From Flavobacteriaceae bacterium (GTDB lineage: Bacteria; Bacteroidota; Bacteroidia; Flavobacteriales; Flavobacteriaceae), in NCBI GenBank assembly GCA_015493405.1, contig WGDF01000315.1:1-8410 (forward strand): a stretch of DNA of 8,410 bases, given 5' to 3'. The position numbers and the translations under genes are program-made. Under the pieces are notes generated by a model that saw only the letters and a program-made list of their open reading frames with translations, had not been told where the DNA came from and made no database searches. Below, one piece after another: positions 1-5,773 of this stretch. Position 1 is the stretch's first letter. Each line of letters opens with the position of its first letter.

Positions 1-387
1 AATTCAAATATTTTAGCACCAAAAATATGGCATTTTGCGCCCGGTGTCTTACTCAGCAATAGAGATTTACTTTACCGACAAGAAATAGCAATCCATTATC
101 AAAAAAAAATAAGCGCAAATAAATACTTTGCCATCAGCACCACTTATACCATTCAATCTGCCTATAACAGACCTCATGATTTTGATTATATGGTATTAAC
201 CGGTCAAAGAGTTACGCCCCACTGGCATCTTACTATTTCGCATTTATATAGAACAATAACGGCTAATAATCTGATTTTTACTTTCAAAAAAAACGAGATA
301 ACCTATTGGTTTTATATTAGAGAAGATTTCTTAGTTGATAATGCGCCTGATATTCAGGTTGGCTATGGTATTAATTTTAAACTATAA
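1..387 (+). CDS. C-terminal part of a probable outer-membrane beta-barrel protein (5' end outside window)
   Basis: The frame is open from the first base to the TAA at 385-387, giving 128 residues with no start inside that is more likely than a continuation from the left. The protein shows stretches of alternating polar and hydrophobic/aromatic residues (for example around VTPHWHLTISHLYR and EITYWFYIRED) separated by short polar turns, and it ends in GYGINFKL, like the last transmembrane strand of an outer-membrane barrel. I do not recognise the family. The beta-barrel call is an inference from the strand pattern only; a secreted beta-rich protein is the alternative. It converges with the methyltransferase gene at 476. 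Confidence 0.55.
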   Translation, partial: NSNILAPKIWHFAPGVLLSNRDLLYRQEIAIHYQKKISANKYFAISTTYTIQSAYNRPHDFDYMVLTGQRVTPHWHLTISHLYRTITANNLIFTFKKNEITYWFYIREDFLVDNAPDIQVGYGINFKL

Positions 388-395
388 ATCAAATT

Positions 396-417
396 ATTCC
401 AAAAGGAATTGTTTTTT
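396..417 (+). terminator. Weak terminator-like hairpin after the left-edge gene
   Basis: A 5-bp stem ATTCC/GGAAT (396-400 with 405-409, loop AAAA) lies 9 bases past the stop codon and is followed by a run of six T (412-417). The position and the T-run fit an intrinsic terminator for the + strand gene, but the stem is short and has only two GC pairs. Confidence 0.4.
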
Positions 418-456
418 AGTCCAAAATAAATTGGAATATTCGATTTATTGGACTAA
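416..456. terminator. Long AT-rich hairpin between convergent genes
   Basis: The arms 416-431 and 443-456 pair over 14 bases with a two-base A bulge on the left arm and an 11-base loop. The hairpin lies between the stop codons of the convergent genes ending at 387 and 476, so a shared transcription end is plausible. There is only a broken T-run on the + side (to about 471) and none on the - side, so the terminator function is an inference. Confidence 0.4.
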
Positions 457-475
457 TAAATATTTGTTTTTGGTA

Positions 476-1111
476 TTATTTTACCAAGGCCATGGAAATC
501 CCATCACGTACCGGCAAAATAAGTGCAGTTACACGGGGATCTGTTGCCAATAAATTGTTGTATTGTTTCAGTGCCAGCGTCTCTGCATCCTTAGCTGCCG
601 GATCGACAACTTTACCATACCATAAAACATTGTCTGCTAAAATTAAACCGCCTTTTTTCATTTTAGGCAAAATCATTTCAAAATACTCGGGGTAATAACG
701 TTTATCGGCATCTATAAAAACCAGATCAAAAGGCCCCGGTAAATCCGGCAAAATATCACGGGCATTCCCCAAAATTTGTTTAATGGATGACCGGTAAGCA
801 GATTGTTCAAAATATTTATTTTGAATCGCTTGGAATTCATCATTTTTATCAATGGTAATAATTTGCCCTCCTTGCACTAAGCCTTCAGCCAGACAAAGTG
901 TAGCATAACCCGTAAAAGTACCGATTTCCAAAATGTTTTCAGCTTGTTTTAACTGCGCCAAAAATTGCAATAGACGCCCTTGATAATGTCCGCTTATCAT
1001 TTGGGGTAAAACCATTTTTTGATACGTTTCACGTTCTAAATCGGCCAATAAATCCGATTGCGGCGAAACTAAATGCTCAATATATTGTTGAATAGATGGG
1101 TTGGTGATCAT
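476..1111 (-). CDS. Class I SAM-dependent O-methyltransferase (YrrM/caffeoyl-CoA OMT family)
   Basis: This is a 211-residue single-domain methyltransferase of the COG4122 / Methyltransf_3 type, cytoplasmic and normally divalent-metal dependent. Residues 61-69 (LEIGTFTGY) are the glycine-rich SAM-binding motif I, IITIDKND (84-91) is the acidic end of strand 2, FIDADK (132-137) and ADNVLW (159-164) supply the metal/SAM-binding aspartates, and the C-terminus DGISMALVK is typical. The family includes small-molecule O-methyltransferases and the tRNA wobble-uridine methyltransferase TrmR, so the substrate cannot be named here. The start fits the family: the N-terminal helix (NPSIQQYIEH) begins directly after it. 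No clear ribosome binding site is visible, and a terminator-like hairpin ends only 8 bases upstream of the ATG. Confidence 0.93.
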   Translation of the reverse strand: MITNPSIQQYIEHLVSPQSDLLADLERETYQKMVLPQMISGHYQGRLLQFLAQLKQAENILEIGTFTGYATLCLAEGLVQGGQIITIDKNDEFQAIQNKYFEQSAYRSSIKQILGNARDILPDLPGPFDLVFIDADKRYYPEYFEMILPKMKKGGLILADNVLWYGKVVDPAAKDAETLALKQYNNLLATDPRVTALILPVRDGISMALVK

Positions 1112-1119
1112 AGCTTTTC

Positions 1120-1155
1120 AAAAAAAACTGCCCAAATAGAGATTTGGACAGTTTT
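1120..1155 (-). terminator. Strong intrinsic terminator (or attenuator) between the CdsZ-type gene and the methyltransferase
   Basis: Arms 1124-1137 and 1142-1155 form a 14-position stem with a single mismatch (C1131/A1148) and a four-base loop. Read on the - strand, the stem runs into eight consecutive U (complement of A1120-1127). It lies 20 bases past the stop of the gene at 1176-1997, so it fits that gene's terminator. It also ends 8 bases before the methyltransferase start, so it may act as a conditional attenuator if the two genes are co-transcribed. Confidence 0.8.
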
Positions 1156-1175
1156 AGTTATTTTTAAAAAAATAT

Positions 1176-1997
1176 TTACAAATTATCAAACATTTCATTA
1201 ATTGTTTCTTTTTCTTCGCGAGCCAAATCGCCATCGACTAAAATACGACCACTATGTTCGTCAATAATAATTTTCTGACGGGTACGAATTTCCAATTGTT
1301 GTTGAACCGGAATGGTAAAATATGAGCCGCCCGATGAGCCGCGTTCAATAGAAACCACCGCTAAACCATTTTTGAAATTTTTGCGCAAGCGATCATAAGC
1401 TCTTAAAAGACGTGGCTCAATTTTTTCTCTTATCTCCTCACCTTTTTTATGCAATATTTTTTCTTGTTTTTCAGTCTCTTTCATCAAAGCAGCCAATTCT
1501 TCACGTTTGTGTTTCAAATCATCCTCACGTTGCCCGATAATCTCATCTATACCTTTAACAACAACCGGTTTACCATCCTTTTCATAAGTATAACCCGTTA
1601 TCTTCTGCGTTTGCTTTTCTATTTCAGCCTGAGCTTCTTTCATTTTCTTTTCGGCAAATTGGATTTCCAAATCTTGGTACTCAACTTCTTTGGAAAGTGC
1701 TTCATACTCACGATTGTTTCGCACATTTTTTTGTTGCTCGGTATATCTGTCTATCAATTTTTTAGCTTCGACAATGGCCAATTTCCGTTTGGCAATTTCT
1801 TCTTTTTGCACATCAATCACGTTCTGAATCTTCTCCTTACGAATTTGTAAACCTTGGATTTCATCCTCCATATCTTGGATTTCCAAAGGCAATTCGCCAC
1901 GTGTATTTTTAATCTCATCAATTTTTGAATCGATTAATTGCAAATCATATATTAATCTTAATTTGTCTTCTACTGTAAAATCTTTAGTTTTGCCCAT
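1176..1997 (-). CDS. Coiled-coil 'zinc ribbon' protein (COG1579/CdsZ type) lacking all zinc cysteines
   Basis: This 273-residue protein has a long charged coiled coil (about residues 8-195, rich in E/K/Q) followed by the C-terminal domain that in relatives is a C4 zinc ribbon. That domain is recognisable (GLAVVSIERG, FTIPVQQQLEIRTR, KIII, SGRILVDGDL), but the four cysteine positions read S222, S225, D246 and S249, and the protein has no cysteine at all. Zinc binding is therefore not expected, while the fold signature is kept. Residues 135-152 form a glycine/valine-rich interruption of the coil (GYTYEKDGKPVVV). It starts 3 bases after the Nif3-like gene's stop, so the two are surely one operon. 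The cellular role of the family in Bacteroidota is not established; RNA, DNA or protein scaffold roles have been proposed for relatives. Confidence 0.88.
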   Translation of the reverse strand: MGKTKDFTVEDKLRLIYDLQLIDSKIDEIKNTRGELPLEIQDMEDEIQGLQIRKEKIQNVIDVQKEEIAKRKLAIVEAKKLIDRYTEQQKNVRNNREYEALSKEVEYQDLEIQFAEKKMKEAQAEIEKQTQKITGYTYEKDGKPVVVKGIDEIIGQREDDLKHKREELAALMKETEKQEKILHKKGEEIREKIEPRLLRAYDRLRKNFKNGLAVVSIERGSSGGSYFTIPVQQQLEIRTRQKIIIDEHSGRILVDGDLAREEKETINEMFDNL

Positions 1998-2000
1998 ATT

Positions 2001-3095
2001 TTAAAGGTAATTGATAGGGTTAGTATTTATTTCTGATAAAGCAACTGCAAAATTACGAATTTTTTTTGTAAGTAGCTCAAATAAAAACAATTTTGTAAAT
2101 TGTTCGCTCTCATAATGACCGATGTCAGCAAGTACCATCTGGTTTTCACCTTGATAAAACTCGTGATATTTAAGATCTGCGGTAATTAAAATATCCGCCT
2201 GAGCTGCCTTTGCAACTCCAATAGCAAAACTGCCTGAGCCCCCCAATACAGCCACCCTTTGAATTGGTTTGTTGCGTAAAGAAGAGCATCGAATACAAGC
2301 CAAATTCAATTGCTTTTTAAGGCTGTTTAAGTAAGCTTTTTCGTCAACCGGTTCCGCTAATTCACCTATGATTCCCAAACCGATTTCCTGATTATTATTT
2401 TGTAAAGTTAATATTTCATAAGCGACTTCTTCATATGGATGTTGCGCAAACAGGTTTTTCAAAATTTTAGATTCCAAATGTTTGGGATAAATGACACTGA
2501 TACGTTCTTCTTTTTCATAGTGCCGTTTTCCCCGCTCGCCCACATATGGATTGGCTTGTTCGAGTGGTTTAAAAGTGCCGGCACCTTCAATGTTAAAACT
2601 ACATTCTGCATAATTTCCTATTTTTCCGGCGCCTGCTTCAAACAAAGCTTTTCTCACTTTTTCGGCATTGGCAACCGGTGCATAAGTCACCAATTGCCGC
2701 AAAGTTTTGGCTTGCGGTTGTAAAACTTTTTGATTTTGCAGTCCTAATTTATGTGCCAAAATACCACTGACCCCAAAATATTGGTTATCTAAAGCCGTGT
2801 GCATCGCATAAATGGCAATGTCATTTTTAATGGCTTTTATCACGGTTCGTTCTACATAATTACGTCCGGTCAAGGATTTTAATCCTGAAAAAATAATCGG
2901 ATGAAAACTGACAATTAAATTTAGACCCTTTTGAACGGCTTCATCAACCACACTTTCCAAAGTATCATGCGATATCAAAACACCTTTTAAAGCGGCATTA
3001 GCATCGCCCACCAACAAACCTACATTATCAAAATCTTCAGCATAATCCAATGGAATATAATTTTCTATAATATCAAGCACATCTTTAATTTTCAT
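2001..3095 (-). CDS. Nif3-like dinuclear metal centre protein (DUF34 / YbgI family)
   Basis: The start is placed at 3095 (MKIKDVLDIIENYIP), giving 364 residues; a longer frame to 3125 would run through the promoter box at 3113-3120. The protein is the long form of the family, with the two Nif3 halves separated by a central CutA1/PII-like insert. Expected metal ligands are seen as H65, H99 and D103 (MHTALDN) and H327/E331 (GHYESE), but the first histidine of the usual HH pair is F64 (SFHPIIF). GGSGSF near the C-terminal half is also typical. Members form hexameric toroids; 'GTP cyclohydrolase 1 type 2' is a common but doubtful database name, and the true function is unsettled. It is first gene of the operon with the CdsZ-type gene. 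Confidence 0.93.
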   Translation of the reverse strand: MKIKDVLDIIENYIPLDYAEDFDNVGLLVGDANAALKGVLISHDTLESVVDEAVQKGLNLIVSFHPIIFSGLKSLTGRNYVERTVIKAIKNDIAIYAMHTALDNQYFGVSGILAHKLGLQNQKVLQPQAKTLRQLVTYAPVANAEKVRKALFEAGAGKIGNYAECSFNIEGAGTFKPLEQANPYVGERGKRHYEKEERISVIYPKHLESKILKNLFAQHPYEEVAYEILTLQNNNQEIGLGIIGELAEPVDEKAYLNSLKKQLNLACIRCSSLRNKPIQRVAVLGGSGSFAIGVAKAAQADILITADLKYHEFYQGENQMVLADIGHYESEQFTKLFLFELLTKKIRNFAVALSEINTNPINYL

Positions 3096-3112
3096 AAGTT
3101 TAGAATTTAAGT

Positions 3113-3120
3113 CAAAGATA
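3113..3120 (-). promoter_or_regulatory. Bacteroidota -7 promoter box for the Nif3-like operon
   Basis: On the - strand this reads TATCTTTG, a perfect TAnnTTTG box. Transcription would start near 3108, leaving about a dozen untranslated bases before the ATG at 3095. No good TTG/TTTG -33 element is visible at the usual spacing. The box excludes the longer frame starting at 3125. Confidence 0.65.
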
Positions 3121-3157
3121 AGCAAAGTGATTTAAAAAACATGAGCATTTTTATCTG

Positions 3158-3165
3158 TATCTTTG
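3158..3165 (+). promoter_or_regulatory. ruvX: Bacteroidota -7 promoter box for ruvX, four bases before the start codon
   Basis: TATCTTTG matches TAnnTTTG exactly and is followed by GCCGT and then the ruvX start codon at 3170. With the usual distance from box to start site, transcription would begin at or within a base or two of the ATG, so the message would be leaderless or nearly so. No clear -33 element is seen. Confidence 0.6.
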
Positions 3166-3169
3166 CCGT

Positions 3170-3577
3170 ATGAGTAAATTATTAGGTATAGACTACGGCA
3201 AAAAAAGAACCGGTATTGCTGAAACCGATGATTTGCAAATAATCGCAAGCGGTCTCACAACGGTTGAAACCCCACGCCTCTGGGATTTCTTGCAAGATTA
3301 TTTTTCAAAAAATAAAGTGGAAAAAATAGTGATTGGCGAAAGTTTAGACCTGCAGGGTTTACCTAACCCCATTGAACAAGATATCTTAAAGTTTATTGAG
3401 AAATTTAAAAAAAAATACCCTGATATTAAGGTTATTCGGGAAGATGAACGCTATACCTCAAAAATGGCCTTTGACACCATGTTAAAAGGTGGCGTTAAAA
3501 AGAAAAAAAGGCGTAATAAAGCCTTGATTGATCAAGTCAGCGCCGCGCTTATCTTACAGTCTTATTTATACAAATAA
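3170..3577 (+). CDS. ruvX: RuvX/YqgF family RNase H-fold nuclease (putative Holliday junction resolvase; pre-16S rRNA processing)
   Basis: At 135 residues this is the normal family length. The RNase H-like core is shown by GIDYGKKRTGIA (residues 6-17, catalytic D8), the strand KIVIGESLDLQG (52-63), DERYTSKMA (92-100, E93) and DQVSAALILQSYL (121-133, D121). In E. coli the protein matures the 5' end of 16S rRNA; resolvase activity is reported for some homologues. The start fits the family N-terminus and no upstream in-frame alternative is needed. It is transcribed divergently from the Nif3-like operon. A short palindrome (AACCTAA-A-TTAGGTT, 3576-3590) overlaps the stop codon. Confidence 0.95.
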   Translation: MSKLLGIDYGKKRTGIAETDDLQIIASGLTTVETPRLWDFLQDYFSKNKVEKIVIGESLDLQGLPNPIEQDILKFIEKFKKKYPDIKVIREDERYTSKMAFDTMLKGGVKKKKRRNKALIDQVSAALILQSYLYK

Positions 3578-3641
3578 CCTAAATTAGGTTCCTAAAATGA
3601 ATACCGCTTAAATAAGATTTTTATTTGTTTGCCTATCATCG

Positions 3642-3649
3642 TATCTTTG
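3642..3649 (+). promoter_or_regulatory. def: Bacteroidota -7 promoter box for def
   Basis: TATCTTTG, identical to the two boxes near 3113 and 3158 and followed by C as at ruvX. Transcription would start around 3654, about 17 bases before the ATG at 3671. TTTG motifs at 3624-3627 and 3628-3631 sit closer than the usual -33 spacing, so they are only weak support. The box argues against the in-frame ATG at 3629 as the start. Confidence 0.65.
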
Positions 3650-3670
3650 CAATATAAAAATTTATTATTT

Positions 3671-4249
3671 ATGAAATTTCCAATTCTTGCATACGGCCAC
3701 CCCACTTTACGTAAAATTGCCCAAGAAATCACGCCGGATTACCCCGGATTGCAGACTTTAATAGATGAAATGTTTGAAGCGATGTATGAATCTAACGGAG
3801 TGGGGTTGGCAGCTCCTCAAATTGACAAATCCATTCGACTGTTTATCATTGATGCGGAGCCTTTTTCTGAAATTTCAGAAGATTTAACACCCGAGCAACA
3901 AGCGCAACTCAAAGGAAAAAAAGTATTTATCAATGCAAAAATTTTGGAAGAAACCGGAGAAGAATGGGACTTTAATGAAGGTTGTTTGAGCTTGCCCGGT
4001 ATAAACGAAGATGTTACCAGACATGAAAAAATCAAAATTTCATATTACGACCGTGATTTTAATAAACATATAGAAGAGATTGATGGTCTTTTGGCCCGCG
4101 TCATTCAACATGAATACGATCATACCGAAGGTATTTTATTTACAGATCACTTGAGCGCTTTTAAAAAACGATTATTAAAACGCAAACTCGAAAATATCTC
4201 CAAAGGTAAAGTTAGTGTCGATTATAGAATGAAATTTCCTAAAAAATAG
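3671..4249 (+). CDS. def: Peptide deformylase
   Basis: The protein is 192 residues from the start MKFPILAYGHPTLRKIA, which matches the family N-terminus. It removes the formyl group from the N-terminal methionine of new proteins in the cytoplasm and uses a metal ion. All three motifs are intact: GVGLAAPQID (43-52), EGCLSLPGI (103-111, metal ligand C105) and QHEYDHTEGILF (146-157, ligands H147 and H151, catalytic E148). An in-frame ATG at 3629 would add 14 residues, but this would include the promoter box at 3642-3649. It has its own promoter after ruvX and is probably co-transcribed with the substrate-binding lipoprotein that starts 3 bases after its stop. Confidence 0.97.
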   Translation: MKFPILAYGHPTLRKIAQEITPDYPGLQTLIDEMFEAMYESNGVGLAAPQIDKSIRLFIIDAEPFSEISEDLTPEQQAQLKGKKVFINAKILEETGEEWDFNEGCLSLPGINEDVTRHEKIKISYYDRDFNKHIEEIDGLLARVIQHEYDHTEGILFTDHLSAFKKRLLKRKLENISKGKVSVDYRMKFPKK

Positions 4250-4252
4250 TCC

Positions 4253-5380
4253 GTGAAACACTTCTATATCTTTTTACTTTTCGGGCTATTTTTTGCTTGT
4301 CAAAACAGTCAAAAATCGGACCTAAAAAATTCAAATCAAACGCCTTATTTCAAATATGCCCAACATATTCAATTGTATGATTATGGTACCCTCAAACGAC
4401 TAAAAATTACCGGTGCTTTTCCCAATGCGCCGGCTTTTGATTATATTTTAAAACATCAAAATGATAAAGTTCCGGATAGTTTAAAAAATCTTGAGCAAAT
4501 CACCATTCCTTTAAAAAATATTGTAGTTACCTCAACCACGCATTTACCCCCGTTACAGTTATTGGGCTTAACCGGAAAACTCATCGGCTTTCCGAACACC
4601 AATTATATTTCAAATCCCGTTTTTAGACAATTGGTCGCCTCAGGTCAAATAAAAGAAATCGGAAATGGGCGCGCATTAAATACTGAAAAAGTTTTAAAAC
4701 TCCAGCCTGATTTACTTATGCGTTTCAGTAGCGACCGCCAAAAAAATGATGATGATTTCTATAAAAAGGAAGGTGTCGCCGTCATTTACAATGCCGATTG
4801 GATGGAATCGACGCCGATGGGACGGGCCGAATGGCTTAAACTTTTTGGCTTATTATTTGATAAAGAAAAAAAAGCAGATCAAATTTTTAATACCATTGCC
4901 CAAAAATACAACCGGATTAAGACACAAATTACTACCACCTCGGCCAAACCCAAAGTATTACAAGGTGGTTTATTTGGAGATAAATGGTTTGTTCCCGGCG
5001 GCAAAAGCTATGCTGCTCAACTGATCAAAGATGCCGGTGGTATCTATCTCTGGCAAAATGACCGGCACTCAGGCAGCCTGACTTTAAATTATGAAAATGT
5101 GTTACTGAAAATGCCCGAAGCTTCTGTGTGGCTCAATCCCGGTATGATTGTCAGCCGCCAAGCTTTAATCGCAAATATGCCCGTTATTAAAGATTTTGAT
5201 TTTTTTAAGAATGACCGCATTTATACCTATAATCTTAAAAAAGGGGCCGGCAATGGGATTTTATATTTTGAAGATTCATATAGTCATCCCGATTTTGTAC
5301 TCGATGATTTATTTCATATATTTTATCCCGATTCCCATTCGAAATACAAATTTCATTACTATCAAAAATTGCTGAACTAA
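4253..5380 (+). CDS. ABC-transporter substrate-binding lipoprotein (FecB/BtuF-like, periplasmic binding protein fold)
   Basis: Translation starts at GTG; this start is needed to include a lipoprotein signal peptide (MKHFYIFLLFGLFFAC, lipidated C16). The 375-residue protein has the two-lobe class III binding protein pattern: VVTSTTHLPPLQLLGLTGKLIGFP (about 99-122), EIGNGRALNTEKVLKLQPDLLMRF, a connecting helix around EWLKLFGLLFDKEKKA, and a C-terminal lobe with PGGKSYAAQLIKDAGGIYLW and KNDRIYTYN. The family delivers iron-siderophores, haem or cobalamin to an inner-membrane ABC importer; the ligand cannot be told. No permease or ATPase gene is in the window. The residues after C16 (QNSQKSD) have no early acidic pair, so periplasmic rather than surface location is inferred. 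The gene follows def by 3 bases, which suggests co-transcription. Confidence 0.88.
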   Translation: MKHFYIFLLFGLFFACQNSQKSDLKNSNQTPYFKYAQHIQLYDYGTLKRLKITGAFPNAPAFDYILKHQNDKVPDSLKNLEQITIPLKNIVVTSTTHLPPLQLLGLTGKLIGFPNTNYISNPVFRQLVASGQIKEIGNGRALNTEKVLKLQPDLLMRFSSDRQKNDDDFYKKEGVAVIYNADWMESTPMGRAEWLKLFGLLFDKEKKADQIFNTIAQKYNRIKTQITTTSAKPKVLQGGLFGDKWFVPGGKSYAAQLIKDAGGIYLWQNDRHSGSLTLNYENVLLKMPEASVWLNPGMIVSRQALIANMPVIKDFDFFKNDRIYTYNLKKGAGNGILYFEDSYSHPDFVLDDLFHIFYPDSHSKYKFHYYQKLLN

Positions 5381-5474
5381 CCCGGTCAATTATAAAGCGA
5401 CTTTTAAATTTAAATCTCAAAATGTGCTTGACGAAGCAGGGCAAACGCACCATATTGGTTTTATTCAAGAATTT

Positions 5475-5489
5475 TATCAAATTTTGATA
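5475..5489. repeat. AT-rich palindrome TATCAAA-T-TTTGATA
   Basis: A perfect 7-base palindrome around a single T, itself flanked by a wider TTGGTT (5455-5460) / AACCAA (5491-5496) inverted pair, so the stretch 5455-5496 could fold into one long imperfect hairpin just inside the left arm of the 18-base inverted repeat. Confidence 0.6.
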
Positions 5490-5626
5490 TAACCAAAAAT
5501 AATGACTTGCCAATTCCTTAATATCAGCCCCGTAAGAGCGTCTCGCTTGTAGCAAGATGAATTAATGATATCCAATAGATCCGTAGGACTAACCTGTAAC
5601 GTTGATTATTGACAATTTTTCAGGTC

Positions 5627-5639
5627 GCCCCGATGGGGC
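5627..5639. repeat. REP-like hairpin GCCCC-GAT-GGGGC
   Basis: A 5-bp all-GC stem with a three-base loop, in the context GGTCGCCCC...GGGGCT. It is the first of two copies in the same orientation. From memory such CGCCCCnnnGGGGCT palindromes occur scattered between genes in Bacteroidota and resemble REP sequences. It may also help end transcription from the gene ending at 5380. Confidence 0.65.
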
Positions 5640-5681
5640 TTTATGGGATTTTAATAACATTTTATCCACTACAAACGGGAC

Positions 5682-5694
5682 GCCCCTACGGGGC
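5682..5694. repeat. REP-like hairpin GCCCC-TAC-GGGGC
   Basis: Second copy of the hairpin, same stem, different loop, in the context GGGACGCCCC...GGGGCTAAAAT. It is followed at 5695-5710 by an AT palindrome (TAAAATA-AA-TATTTTA) and a T-run (5711-5716), so on the + strand the combination could also work as a transcription terminator. Confidence 0.65.
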
Positions 5695-5773
5695 TAAAAT
5701 AAATATTTTATTTTTTATGGTGCGTTTGCCCTGAACGACGTATTGATTTAAAGGTCATAATCTCTGCTTTTAT

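Larger units (their letters stand above)
5437..5733. repeat. 297-base element bounded by an 18-base perfect inverted repeat (MITE/REP-composite candidate)
   Basis: CAGGGCAAACGCACCATA at 5437-5454 is repeated exactly as its reverse complement at 5716-5733. The interior carries two GCCCC/GGGGC hairpins in direct orientation and further short palindromic pieces, but no open frame that looks like a transposase. There is no convincing target-site duplication outside the repeats. It could be a small non-autonomous element, a cluster of REP-like sequences, or a large transcribed stem-loop. The inverted repeat is a direct observation; the element interpretation is inference. Confidence 0.65.

Noticed and set aside
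1449..1850. 133-residue + strand frame inside the CdsZ-type gene
   Set aside because: It is the phenylalanine/leucine-rich antisense shadow of a lysine/glutamate-rich coiled coil.
3096..3125. N-terminal extension of the Nif3-like protein to 3125
   Set aside because: The extension lies over the - strand promoter box at 3113-3120 and is unlike the family N-terminus, which begins at MKIKDVLDII.
3576..3590. Palindrome AACCTAA-A-TTAGGTT as ruvX terminator
   Set aside because: A one-base centre cannot form a proper loop without opening the stem, and no T-run follows.
5235..5555. 106-residue open frame on the - strand overlapping the end of the FecB-like gene
   Set aside because: It runs antisense through a well supported gene and then through the 18-base inverted repeat and palindromes; its sequence is explained by those repeats and it has no family signature.
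5430..5740. Target-site duplication flanking the 18-base inverted repeats
   Set aside because: The flanks (GACGAAG on the left, AACGACG on the right) share only ACGA at different offsets, not a clean duplication.
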